Positions 1 through 6,282 are shown, numbered from the stretch's first letter. The stretch is DNA of 13,880 nucleotides from an uncultured Oscillospiraceae bacterium (GCA_900547015.1 URFD01000039.1:1-13880), one strand, 5' to 3'. The notes: generated by a model from the letters alone, not told the origin. A program made the numbers and translations.

Positions 1-746
1 AATTTGCCTTGGTCTCCCGTCATGACTTGGCTGAGAACGCCGTTTTTAATCAATGCAGTTGATGAGACCGAGTTAGAGCCGTCCTCGACAAGCCCCAAGA
101 ATGTGTTGGTGTCCAACAAAGAAGCCTTCAATCCTGTTTCGTTGATGCTTTGGATGAAGGTTTCGATGCCTTCGTGCGAGTTTAGATTGATGCTGGACCG
201 TGTTGGTGCGATTGTATGGGAGGAAAGATTTCCGCTTTGTAAAAAGCTGGCATCGATGGTATTGAGCATGGAGCTGCCTTGGCTGGAGGACAGGTAGTAA
301 CTGCTCTCGATTTGTTTCCAAATATCCGTCTCGGCAGCCTTTTTCTCGGCTTCTGCTTTTGCAGCTTCTTCGGCAGCTTTTTTCTCGGCTTCCGCTTTTG
401 CGGCATCTTCGGCAGCTTTTTTCTCGGCTTCCGCTTTTGCGGCATCTTCGGCAGCCTTTTTCTCGGCTTCTGCCTTTGCAGCATCTTCGGCGGCCTTTTT
501 CTCGGCTTCTGCTTTTGCGGCATCTTCGGCGGCCTTTTTCTCGGCTTCTGCCTTTTCGGCATCTTCGGCGGCTTTTTTCTCGGCTTCTGCTTTTGCGGCA
601 TCTTCCTCGGCAGAATGCTCTAATGTAGCTTCTTTGATTGGTGGCTCCGTTTCGATGTCTGTTTCTACAGGTTTTGGCGGTTCAGAGCAAGCACTGAACA
701 CAAGCAAGCTCATCAGCAATACGACCAACGCTTTTAGGTTTTTCAA
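1..746 (-). CDS. Repeat-containing lipoprotein, C-terminus off the left edge
   Basis: Predicted surface lipoprotein of unknown function. The frame is open for 248 codons from a TTG start to the window edge. TTG is chosen because an AAAGGGG ribosome binding site lies 8 nt upstream and the following residues form a lipoprotein signal: M-K-N-L-K, a hydrophobic stretch, then the lipobox FSAC at about residues 18-21, making C21 the likely lipidated cysteine. After a short Pro/Glu/Thr-rich linker (about 22-48) come seven 13-residue units of the type DAAKAEAEKKAAE (about 49-139), a charged Ala/Lys/Glu helix or coiled-coil stalk. The following roughly 109 visible residues are Ser/Thr/Asn-rich (starting TDIWKQIESSYYLSSSQ) and match no family I recognise. 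A likely architecture is membrane anchor, rigid stalk, exported domain. The last part of the gene is outside the window, so length and function are open. Confidence 0.85.
   Translation of the reverse strand, partial: MKNLKALVVLLMSLLVFSACSEPPKPVETDIETEPPIKEATLEHSAEEDAAKAEAEKKAAEDAEKAEAEKKAAEDAAKAEAEKKAAEDAAKAEAEKKAAEDAAKAEAEKKAAEDAAKAEAEKKAAEEAAKAEAEKKAAETDIWKQIESSYYLSSSQGSSMLNTIDASFLQSGNLSSHTIAPTRSSINLNSHEGIETFIQSINETGLKASLLDTNTFLGLVEDGSNSVSSTALIKNGVLSQVMTGDQGK
330..602 (-). repeat. Seven tandem 39-bp repeats inside the lipoprotein gene
   Basis: Seven consecutive 39-bp units start at 330, 369, 408, 447, 486, 525 and 564. Each encodes one 13-residue unit DAAKAEAEKKAAE with few substitutions (one unit reads DAEKAEAEK, the last begins EAAK). 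Units at 369 and 408 are identical and the others differ at a few positions, mostly silent. The unit length is a multiple of three, so gain or loss of copies would change stalk length without breaking the frame. Confidence 0.95.
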
Positions 747-788
747 AATAATGGCCCCTTTCTTTTTCTGAATTTTATATTCCCTTGT

Positions 789-824
789 TCAAGAAATTGC
801 CCAAGAGGAGGGAACGCTTGTCAT
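789..824 (-). other. Possible 11-codon upstream ORF in the lipoprotein leader
   Basis: In the roughly 110-nt leader between promoter and lipoprotein start there is an ATG preceded by AGGTGG (10 nt spacing) and followed by 10 further codons (MTSVPSSWAIS) and a TGA stop. No run of regulatory codons is visible. It may be chance. The rest of the gene-free stretch 747-1081 holds the promoter at 864-892, an unstructured-looking AT-rich segment at about 893-981, and two hairpins. Confidence 0.2.
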
Positions 825-863
825 GATGGCCAAACCACCTAATATATTCGTGTTGTTGAGTGT

Positions 864-892
864 AGTATAACGGTTTATCATAAGTTTGTCAA
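864..892 (-). promoter_or_regulatory. Sigma-A promoter of the lipoprotein gene
   Basis: On the minus strand TTGACA (892-887) and TATACT (869-864) are separated by exactly 17 nt. Both hexamers are near or at consensus. Transcription would begin near 857, leaving a 5' leader of about 110 nt before the TTG start, so the lipoprotein is transcribed independently of recR. Confidence 0.8.
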
Positions 893-981
893 TCGTAAAA
901 TACTGCAACAATCCATGAGAGCTTTTGGCGATGTTTCGAACGCATATAGTCGGAGTTACAATGTTTCATGAGAAAATTTGC

Positions 982-1024
982 AAAAAAACGGTGCAACCCA
1001 TCAACGATAAGGTTACACCGTTTT
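982..1024 (-). terminator. Rho-independent terminator after recR
   Basis: A 14-bp stem (985-998 with 1011-1024, one mismatched position) with a 12-nt loop. On the minus strand it is followed by a run of seven T, the classic layout for ending the dnaX-ybaB-recR transcript before the lipoprotein promoter. It lies about 60 nt beyond the recR stop codon. Confidence 0.8.
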
Positions 1025-1036
1025 CTATGATTTTTT

Positions 1037-1081
1037 AAAATCGTTTAGGAGCCTTTTGCGGGAAACGCCCTAAGCGATTTT
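1037..1081 (-). terminator. Second hairpin directly behind the recR stop
   Basis: A 13-bp stem (1037-1049 with 1069-1081, one G-T pair) encloses a 19-nt loop that begins immediately after the recR stop codon. On the minus strand only four T follow, on the plus strand a longer T run follows. It is either a first, weaker terminator in tandem with the one at 982-1024 or a 3' end protecting structure. Confidence 0.5.
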
Positions 1082-1681
1082 TTATAATTCCTGTCTGCCT
1101 TCCAAGGCACGGAAGAGGGTGACCTCGTCCGCATACTCCAGATTGCCGCCCATCGGGATGCCCGATGCCAGACGGGTGACCTTGATGCCCAAAGGCTTGA
1201 GCAGGCGGGCAATATACATGGCGGTTGTTTCCCCCTCAACAGTGGGGTTGGTTGCCATGATAACCTCCTGCACACCGCCCTCCTGAATCCGAGAGAGCAG
1301 CTGGCGGATGGTCAGGTCGTCGGGACCCTTTTGGTTCATCGGGGAAATCAGCCCATGCAGAACATGGTACAATCCCTGATACTCCCGGGTCTTTTCGATG
1401 GCAAGGACATCTCTGGGGCCCTCCACGACACAGATGGTGCTGCGGTCGCGGGCAGGGTCAGAGCAAATCTGGCAGGTTTCCCGGTCGGTCAGGTTTTGGC
1501 AGACCGCACAGGGATGAATCTTCTCGTGCGCCTCCAGAATGGCATCGGCAAATTCCTTTGCCTTGTCATGCGGAAGATTGAGAACATAGAAGGCAAGCCG
1601 CTGGGCGGTCTTTCTGCCGATGCCCGGCAGACGGGCAAACTGTTCGACCAAGCGGGTCAGCGGCATTACATCATATTTCAT
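1082..1681 (-). CDS. recR: Recombination mediator protein RecR
   Basis: RecR (199 aa, normal length) works with RecF and RecO to load RecA on gapped or broken DNA in the cytoplasm. Visible are the N-terminal helix-hairpin-helix with LPGIGRKTAQR (about 18-28), a four-cysteine zinc finger (C58, C61, C70, C73) and a Toprim domain beginning VVEGPRDVLAIEKT (about 85-98), ending in the typical GGNLEYADEVTLFRAL segment. Its start lies 3 nt after the ybaB stop and has no clear Shine-Dalgarno sequence of its own, so translation is probably coupled to ybaB. It is the last gene of the dnaX-ybaB-recR operon, an order shared by many bacteria. Confidence 0.97.
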   Translation of the reverse strand: MKYDVMPLTRLVEQFARLPGIGRKTAQRLAFYVLNLPHDKAKEFADAILEAHEKIHPCAVCQNLTDRETCQICSDPARDRSTICVVEGPRDVLAIEKTREYQGLYHVLHGLISPMNQKGPDDLTIRQLLSRIQEGGVQEVIMATNPTVEGETTAMYIARLLKPLGIKVTRLASGIPMGGNLEYADEVTLFRALEGRQEL

Positions 1682-1684
1682 GGA

Positions 1685-2032
1685 TTAAAAAATACCCGGC
1701 AGGGACAGGCCGTTGGTGATTTTTTCCATCTCGCTGGAGTGGATTTCCTCTACCATGCGGATTGCTTCGTTGACTGCGCCGACGATCATGTCCTGCAGAA
1801 TCTCGACATCTTCCGGGTCAACTGCTTCCGGCTTGATGTTCAGGGAGACGATTTCCTTTTTGCCGTTGATGGTACACTCTACCATGCCGCCGCCGGAGGA
1901 GGTGGTGTACTCCTTCTCATTGAGTTCTTCCTGGGTTTTTTCCATCTCTTCCTGCATCTTCTGGGCCTGCTTAATCATCGACTGCATATTCTGTGCGCCG
2001 CCGCCCATGCCTTTTGGAAGTCTAGCTTTCAT
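1685..2032 (-). CDS. ybaB: YbaB/EbfC family nucleoid-associated protein
   Basis: Small DNA-binding protein (115 aa) of the YbaB/EbfC family, which binds DNA as a dimer and is usually encoded between dnaX and recR. The sequence shows a Met/Gln/Gly-rich N-terminus, a charged helix (MQEEMEKTQEELNEKEY, about 26-42), the family's central GGGMVECTINGKKEI segment, and a C-terminal helix rich in Glu and Met. A strong AGGAGG ribosome binding site sits upstream of the ATG. The exact cellular role of the family is not settled; placement with recR suggests a link to recombination or chromosome organisation. Confidence 0.95.
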   Translation of the reverse strand: MKARLPKGMGGGAQNMQSMIKQAQKMQEEMEKTQEELNEKEYTTSSGGGMVECTINGKKEIVSLNIKPEAVDPEDVEILQDMIVGAVNEAIRMVEEIHSSEMEKITNGLSLPGIF

Positions 2033-2154
2033 CTTTTTCGTTCCTCCTATTGGTTGGTGTCCGCCGATTCACAATGCTGGCAAACACCGCATAACATTCT
2101 GTTGGTCTATTCTTTAAAAGGATGCCCCAAAAGGCCCCTTGAAAAGCGGTACAA

Positions 2155-3789
2155 TCAATCTTCAATCGAAACATCGACCCCGAGCTTCTGCGCGGAGGAA
2201 AGGATGTCCTCCATCACATCGTCCTGAGAGGGGGTCTGGTACAGGTCCTTTTTAAAGGGACCGATTCTCCAGTCGCGTCCGGAGCCGGAAATCAATGCCT
2301 GATGAATCGACTTTTTGGCATAATCGTTGGTGCGAATCATCTCCAAGAAGAGAGGGTCATCGCAGTCGATGAGGATGATTTCCTGATACTGGTAGGCATT
2401 GGTGTTGACCAGCGCCCCATGCAGTGCCGTATTGGAGTGGCGCAGAGCATCCAGCACCTGCGGCCACGCTTCAAAGGGAGTGACCTCCTTGCGGGGCGGT
2501 GCAGGAATCGGCTCTGCCATCAAATCGGCAGGCTGACCGGCCTTGGAAGAAGCCGTGCTGCGAACCTCGGCAGATGCAGAAGCGGCAGGAGCTGCGGCAG
2601 GTACTGCTGCCGGAACCACTCCGTTTTTCAGCTGCTGCTCGAGCTTGGACAGCCGTGCAAGAATCGCATCGACCGAACGGTCCAGAGAGGGGTTGGTCAG
2701 CTTGATGACCGCCATCTCCAGCTCGGTGCGGGTCTGCGAGGTTTTGCTCATGCGGGAGAGGGTGTCTTGCAGGACGGTCAGAGAGTACAGAATCTGACCC
2801 ATCGAGTAGCGGGATGCCTGCTGGGTAAGCGCCTGTGCGTCCTGAGGAAGGCCCGGAACAAAGTCGGACGGGTCCTTGAGCGACTTGGCCATCATCAGTC
2901 CCCGATAGTGGGAGATGAGCTGGACGCACATCTTTTCAAAATCAATGGAATTTAAGAACATCTGTTCGACTTCCTGAAGGATGGTCGGAACGTCCTGCTG
3001 AAGGACAGCGTCCGCAATTCGGAACAGGGAGTCGGATACGGCAAGCCCTGCGCTGGAGCGGACGTGCTGTACGGTGATGTGCTCGGTGTGCTCCTCGGCG
3101 TTGGTGCGCGCACTGCTGCGGCAAACATCCAGGAGGGAAAGCGCATCCCTCATGCCGCCCTCGGACAGGCGGGCAATCAGCTGGGCTGCCTCCTCGTCGA
3201 TTTGGATTCCCTCCTGCTCGCAGACAAACAGCACCTGCTTGGCGATGACCGAAGGGCTGATGCGCCGGAAGTCGAACCGCTGGCAGCGGGAGAGGATGGT
3301 TGCGGGAATCTTGTGAACCTCTGTCGTAGCCAGAATAAAAATCACGTGCTCAGGCGGCTCCTCCATGATTTTGAGCAGGGCATTGAATGCGCCCACGCTG
3401 AGCATATGGGTTTCGTCGATGATATAGACCCGGTAGCGGGTAACGGCAGGGGTGAAGTTTGCCTCCTCGCGCAGCTGACGAATACTGTCTACGCCGTTGT
3501 TGCTTGCTGCGTCGATTTCGGTGACATCCAGAATCGAGCCGTCGTCGATTCCGCGGCAGATATTGCACACGCCGCAGGGATTTCCGTCGTGCTGGTTCGG
3601 GCAGTTGACCGCTTTGGCAATAATCTTGGAGCAGGAGGTCTTGCCGGTGCCGCGGGAGCCGGTAAACAGATAGGCATGACCGATGTGGCCGCTGGCAATT
3701 TCCTGCTTGAGGGTGGTGGTGATATGCTCCTGACCCACGACCTCGTCAAAGTTTTTGGGACGATATTTTCGGTACAGCGCCTGATACAT
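2155..3789 (-). CDS. dnaX: DNA polymerase III subunit gamma/tau
   Basis: ATPase of the clamp loader that loads the sliding clamp during replication (544 aa). Visible are Walker A GSRGTGKT (44-51), a zinc site of four cysteines (C63, C72, C75, C78), Walker B VYIIDETHML (about 121-130), sensor 1 ATTE, and SRCQRFDFRRI. The C-terminal third has an Ala/Pro-rich linker and a less conserved tail. The start at 3789 (MYQALYRKYRP) is chosen because this is the conserved DnaX N-terminus and a GGGGG site lies about 11 nt upstream; the frame stays open 38 codons further back but that part overlaps the SRP RNA. A 122-nt gap separates it from ybaB. Confidence 0.97.
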   Translation of the reverse strand: MYQALYRKYRPKNFDEVVGQEHITTTLKQEIASGHIGHAYLFTGSRGTGKTSCSKIIAKAVNCPNQHDGNPCGVCNICRGIDDGSILDVTEIDAASNNGVDSIRQLREEANFTPAVTRYRVYIIDETHMLSVGAFNALLKIMEEPPEHVIFILATTEVHKIPATILSRCQRFDFRRISPSVIAKQVLFVCEQEGIQIDEEAAQLIARLSEGGMRDALSLLDVCRSSARTNAEEHTEHITVQHVRSSAGLAVSDSLFRIADAVLQQDVPTILQEVEQMFLNSIDFEKMCVQLISHYRGLMMAKSLKDPSDFVPGLPQDAQALTQQASRYSMGQILYSLTVLQDTLSRMSKTSQTRTELEMAVIKLTNPSLDRSVDAILARLSKLEQQLKNGVVPAAVPAAAPAASASAEVRSTASSKAGQPADLMAEPIPAPPRKEVTPFEAWPQVLDALRHSNTALHGALVNTNAYQYQEIILIDCDDPLFLEMIRTNDYAKKSIHQALISGSGRDWRIGPFKKDLYQTPSQDDVMEDILSSAQKLGVDVSIED

Positions 3790-3819
3790 TCCCGCGTCTG
3801 CCCCCTTTCGACGGTAATG

Positions 3820-3857
3820 AAAAGGGCAGGACGCACCAAAGCTTAAAACATGCCCTT
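3820..3857 (-). terminator. Hairpin with short T run between SRP RNA and dnaX
   Basis: AAGGGCA (3857-3851) pairs perfectly with TGCCCTT (3828-3822), followed by T residues; the loop is 22 nt. It lies directly behind the SRP RNA and about 30 nt before the dnaX start. It could be a partial terminator that yields much SRP RNA and less dnaX mRNA, or a processing boundary. The short T run and large loop make it weak. Confidence 0.45.
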
Positions 3858-3858
3858 G

Positions 3859-3976
3859 ATCATACGGAAATGCAGGTTCCCTGCGGCGCACAGAAACTTC
3901 CACTTAATGCTGCTCGGTTCCCCGCCTGACATGGTTCATGGAGCCCTGTCGCACAGGACCAACATCTCCGCATGAT
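3859..3976 (-). ncRNA. ffs: Signal recognition particle RNA (4.5S/scRNA type)
   Basis: Core RNA of the signal recognition particle, which binds Ffh and targets nascent membrane proteins. The minus strand reads through the conserved arm CATGAACCATGTCAGG, then the apical hairpin CGG-GGAA-CCG with its GGAA tetraloop, then AGCAGCATTAAGTGG, and the returning TGTGCGCCGCAGGG strand opposite GGTCCTGTGCGACAGGG. The outer ends pair (TCATGCGGA with TCCGTATGA). The 118-nt size given is the extent of this closed rod; true ends are not determined and the transcript may be longer at both ends. Position upstream of dnaX is the usual one in Firmicutes. Confidence 0.9.
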
Positions 3977-4047
3977 AAAAAACACGTTTGGCCTCACGGT
4001 ACAGCCCTGCCACACGAATGAGCGATATTGTTTTATCACGCTCATCC

Positions 4048-4076
4048 ATTATACTATATCCTCGCAAAAAACGCAA
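4048..4076 (-). promoter_or_regulatory. Promoter of the SRP RNA (and dnaX operon)
   Basis: On the minus strand a perfect TATAAT (4053-4048) lies 17 nt after TTGCGT (4076-4071), a -35 matching consensus at its first three bases. Transcription would begin near 4041, about 65 nt before the SRP RNA core, inside a 7-bp dyad ATGAGCG/CGCTCAT (4045-4039 and 4024-4018). Confidence 0.7.
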
Positions 4077-4138
4077 GCATAATTTTGCACAAGCCACAAA
4101 TCCCGGAAAATACGGGAAAAAATGAGGGAAGGAGCCGC

Positions 4139-4165
4139 AAAAAAGCCCCGCACACAGCAGGGCTT
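4139..4165 (-). terminator. Terminator of the plsY-like/GT28 operon
   Basis: AAGCCCTGC (4165-4157) and GCGGGGCTT (4151-4143) form a 9-bp stem with one G-T pair and a 5-nt loop, followed on the minus strand by a run of six T. It sits about 70 nt after the small membrane ORF stop, so that ORF lies within the transcript. The 70 nt in between show nothing else. Confidence 0.85.
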
Positions 4166-4235
4166 CGTCGCTTTGGTCGATGCAGAGAATCTGCTCGGGA
4201 GCCCCCGAAACAGTCCGGCAAAACGGGACGGAGGG

Positions 4236-4346
4236 CTAGTTGACCCGTTGGGGAAGAAAGGGAACGATGACGCAAAACACCAGATAGACCGCAAGGACAG
4301 CCCACAGAAGAAATGCTCGCACACGCTTGAACGATGGCTTTTTCAT
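4236..4346 (-). CDS. Small single-pass membrane protein (36 aa), unknown function
   Basis: A 36-codon ORF with a near-ideal AGGAGG ribosome binding site 7 nt before its ATG. That ATG overlaps the stop codon of the glycosyltransferase gene in the arrangement ATGA, a hallmark of translational coupling. The peptide has a strongly basic N-terminus (MKKPSFKRVR), one hydrophobic segment at about residues 11-31 (Trp, Val, Leu, Ala, Phe rich), and a short PQRVN tail. By the positive-inside rule the N-terminus should face the cytoplasm. It is followed by an operon terminator. I recognise no family. Context suggests a membrane-embedded partner or anchor of the neighbouring lipid enzymes, which is inference. 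Confidence 0.7.
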   Translation of the reverse strand: MKKPSFKRVRAFLLWAVLAVYLVFCVIVPFLPQRVN

Positions 4347-5482
4347 CCTTGTCCCTCCTGAGAAGATGGTGCGTCGGCGACCGATTCAATCAAATCGCAG
4401 ATGCGGCTGGTGGATTGCGGCGGAAGTGTGGTGCGCTGATGATGCTTGAGCAGGTCAGCCTTGGCTGGGTCAAGCAGTTGCTCCACGGCAGGAATCAGTT
4501 GTCTTTGGCAGGAGCGAACCGCCAGACTCATGCCGTGGGAAGAAAAATAGGAGATATTGCGGCTTTCACAGCCGGGGATGGGAGAAATGTGAATCAGCGG
4601 AGCGTTGCAGGCGGCAGCCTCGGTGGAGGACAGACCGCCGGGCTTGGAGATGACAACATCGCACGCCTGCATATAGTCAGCCATTCGATCGGTGTACAGC
4701 AGGGCGGTGATGCGGTCTGCATATTGGGAGGTCAGCCGGTCGTATAGGCGGCGGTTGCTGCCGCAGATCACAATCAGATGAACCTCGGGCCGATTTTGGA
4801 AATGGCGGCAGAGCAGCTTGACCGAGCGAACCAGACAGCCCGCTCCCATGCTTCCGCCGGAGAGCAGGAGGTAGGTCTTGTCTGCGTCCAGTCCGAGCCT
4901 GCTGCGTGCTTCCATTCGGGAAACAGGGTGTGAAAACTGTTCGCCGACCGGGATGCCCAGCGGAAGGATACGGTCGCTGGGGATGCCGTAGCGGGAAAAT
5001 TCCTGCCGCAAATCCGGCGCAGGAATAATGCAGTAGTCGCTATCAATCTCCTCAGTGAATGGGATGCAGACATAGTCGGTCGCAATCAGCACCGTTGGCG
5101 GCAGAGGAATACCGTGATGCTTCATGTGGGTTAGAATTTCTCCCGGAAAGATGTGGGGCATCACGATGATGTCAAAATGCTGTCCCTCAAGCAGGGACAA
5201 CAGGGCATCGGTCATCTTGCCGTTGAGATGGTAAACCGGAGAGCGCAGCGGCAGACGGCGGTACAGCTCCCCAAGAAAGTACAAAAAGCCGAAGGCCCAC
5301 GGTGCGTGTCTCACCAGCTTGATATAGCTTTGGTTGATGATTTGGTCCAGACCGTTGCCGGCAAGGGTATAGGGGTCGAGCATTTGAACATGGTGTCCGC
5401 GCTTGAGCAGCTCGTCGCGGATTGCGCGGGCGGCGGCATTGTGTCCGCCGCCGGTTCCGCAGGATAAAATCAACGCATCCAT
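4343..5482 (-). CDS. GT28 glycosyltransferase, MGDG synthase/UgtP-like
   Basis: Predicted to transfer a sugar from a nucleotide sugar to a membrane diacylglycerol-type lipid at the cytoplasmic face (379 aa). The N-terminal half carries the MGDG-synthase-type domain beginning with the Gly-rich loop SCGTGGGHNAAARAI (7-21). The C-terminal half is the GT28 donor-binding domain with LLLSGGSMGAG (205-215) and the signature VISKPGGLSSTEAAA (277-291). Relatives include plant MGDG synthase and Bacillus UgtP; the sugar and acceptor cannot be read from sequence. The ATG overlaps the end of the upstream acyltransferase gene by 13 nt; its likely Shine-Dalgarno AGAGGTG is unusually far (about 15 nt) with a CAGATTAATCTG palindrome in between. 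A small membrane ORF follows by ATGA overlap. Confidence 0.88.
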   Translation of the reverse strand: MDALILSCGTGGGHNAAARAIRDELLKRGHHVQMLDPYTLAGNGLDQIINQSYIKLVRHAPWAFGFLYFLGELYRRLPLRSPVYHLNGKMTDALLSLLEGQHFDIIVMPHIFPGEILTHMKHHGIPLPPTVLIATDYVCIPFTEEIDSDYCIIPAPDLRQEFSRYGIPSDRILPLGIPVGEQFSHPVSRMEARSRLGLDADKTYLLLSGGSMGAGCLVRSVKLLCRHFQNRPEVHLIVICGSNRRLYDRLTSQYADRITALLYTDRMADYMQACDVVISKPGGLSSTEAAACNAPLIHISPIPGCESRNISYFSSHGMSLAVRSCQRQLIPAVEQLLDPAKADLLKHHQRTTLPPQSTSRICDLIESVADAPSSQEGQG

Positions 5483-6084
5483 AACAGATTAATCTGACAC
5501 CTCTCTTTGGCTTCCTGACTGAGTGAGAATCGAAGGCACACACTACCGGTGATGAAAAGAAATCCCAGCCGCACTCCCGGATGAACTGGAAACAGACACA
5601 GCGAAAAAAAGGAAATCAGATAGGTGATGATGGTGCGGTAGAAGTGGGGAGAAATGCGGAGAATCAGCGAGAAGAAGATAAAATAGAAGGCAAGCGTCAG
5701 CAGCGGTACAGCGTCCGGCAACAGCGCCAGAAGGCAGCCGAAGGTGGTGGCAATGCCCTTGCCTCCCTTAAAATGGTAGCACATGGGGAAGATGTGTCCG
5801 AGGACCGGTGCGGCAAGAATCAGACCCAGCCAGAAAGCGGACGGCGGCTCGCTGCATCGAGAAAGGTAGAGCCAGACCGGGAAGAAGCCCTTGAAAATAT
5901 CGCCGAGCAGGGTGAGGGTGCCGCAGAAAAATCCACCCTGCAAAAAGGCATTGGCGGTTCCGGGGTTCTGGTCGCGGGTGCCGGCAGTGATGTCCTCGTG
6001 CCCAAAGAGCCTTCCGAACAGGCGGGCAAAGAGGACGCTTCCAAAGCAGTAGCCAAACAGGATAAAAAACAGCTCGTTCATCAT
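5470..6084 (-). CDS. PlsY-like glycerol-3-phosphate acyltransferase
   Basis: Multi-pass membrane protein (204 aa) of the PlsY family. True PlsY moves an acyl group from acyl-phosphate to glycerol 3-phosphate, the first step of phospholipid synthesis. Visible are family features: GYCFGSVLFARLFGR in the first membrane segment, the loop DITAGTRDQNPGTANAF (31-47) at the place of the canonical GSGNxGATN motif, GDIFKG (61-66), GH (96-97) and the phosphate-loop-like FKGGKGIAT (105-113). About five to six hydrophobic segments are present. The motif-1 variant, and the link to a glycosyltransferase gene, suggest a paralog with a specialised acceptor rather than the housekeeping enzyme. Two adjacent ATG codons start the gene; the ribosome binding site is modest (GTGGTGA). 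Confidence 0.85.
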   Translation of the reverse strand: MMNELFFILFGYCFGSVLFARLFGRLFGHEDITAGTRDQNPGTANAFLQGGFFCGTLTLLGDIFKGFFPVWLYLSRCSEPPSAFWLGLILAAPVLGHIFPMCYHFKGGKGIATTFGCLLALLPDAVPLLTLAFYFIFFSLILRISPHFYRTIITYLISFFSLCLFPVHPGVRLGFLFITGSVCLRFSLSQEAKERCQINLLWMR

Positions 6085-6162
6085 GGAGGGTCACCACACT
6101 TTCCTGAGGATGATAGGGGGAAAAAGAGCCGGAATCAAGGCATTTTCCTTTGTTTTGATAAC

Positions 6163-6171
6163 AGTATACCA
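6163..6171 (-). promoter_or_regulatory. Extended -10 promoter of the lipid operon
   Basis: On the minus strand TGGTATACT fits an extended -10 element (TGn followed by TATACT). No good -35 is seen at 16-18 nt; a TTGACC lies 24 nt away, which is too far for ordinary spacing. It would start transcription about 70-80 nt before the plsY-like gene. Confidence 0.5.
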
Positions 6172-6238
6172 TAGATTTTGAGAAAATGAGCTGGTCAATT
6201 TTGCAGTTTTGTCCGCAAAGCCCCGAGAGAAAAAAGTG

Positions 6239-6267
6239 TTGACAAGCTAAGAAAAAAGGAGTACCCT
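6239..6267 (+). promoter_or_regulatory. Likely promoter of the thi operon
   Basis: A perfect TTGACA (6239-6244) is followed after 17 nt by TACCCT (6262-6267), a weak -10. The position, about 15-20 nt before the riboswitch aptamer, fits. Divergent to the lipid operon promoter at 6163-6171. Confidence 0.5.
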
Positions 6268-6282
6268 AAGTGAGGTAATCAT

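Noticed and set aside
182..601. Basic repetitive minus-strand ORF (Lys/Arg/Pro-rich) and the plus-strand Phe/Gly-rich ORFs over the same repeats
   Set aside because: These are other frames of the 39-bp repeat array. The frame with a lipobox, ribosome binding site and promoter codes for the Ala/Lys/Glu repeats.
2033..2154. Possible hairpin in the dnaX-ybaB gap
   Set aside because: The GC-rich inverted segments near 2117-2142 give only short, broken stems and no terminator T run.
3790..3903. N-terminal extension of dnaX by 38 codons
   Set aside because: It overlaps the SRP RNA, has no family similarity and DnaX conservation begins at the ATG at 3789.
4049..4324. Two longer minus-strand ORFs over the region of the 36-aa gene
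   Set aside because: They lack ribosome binding sites and run across the terminator at 4139-4165. The 36-codon frame has AGGAGG, ATGA coupling and a membrane segment.
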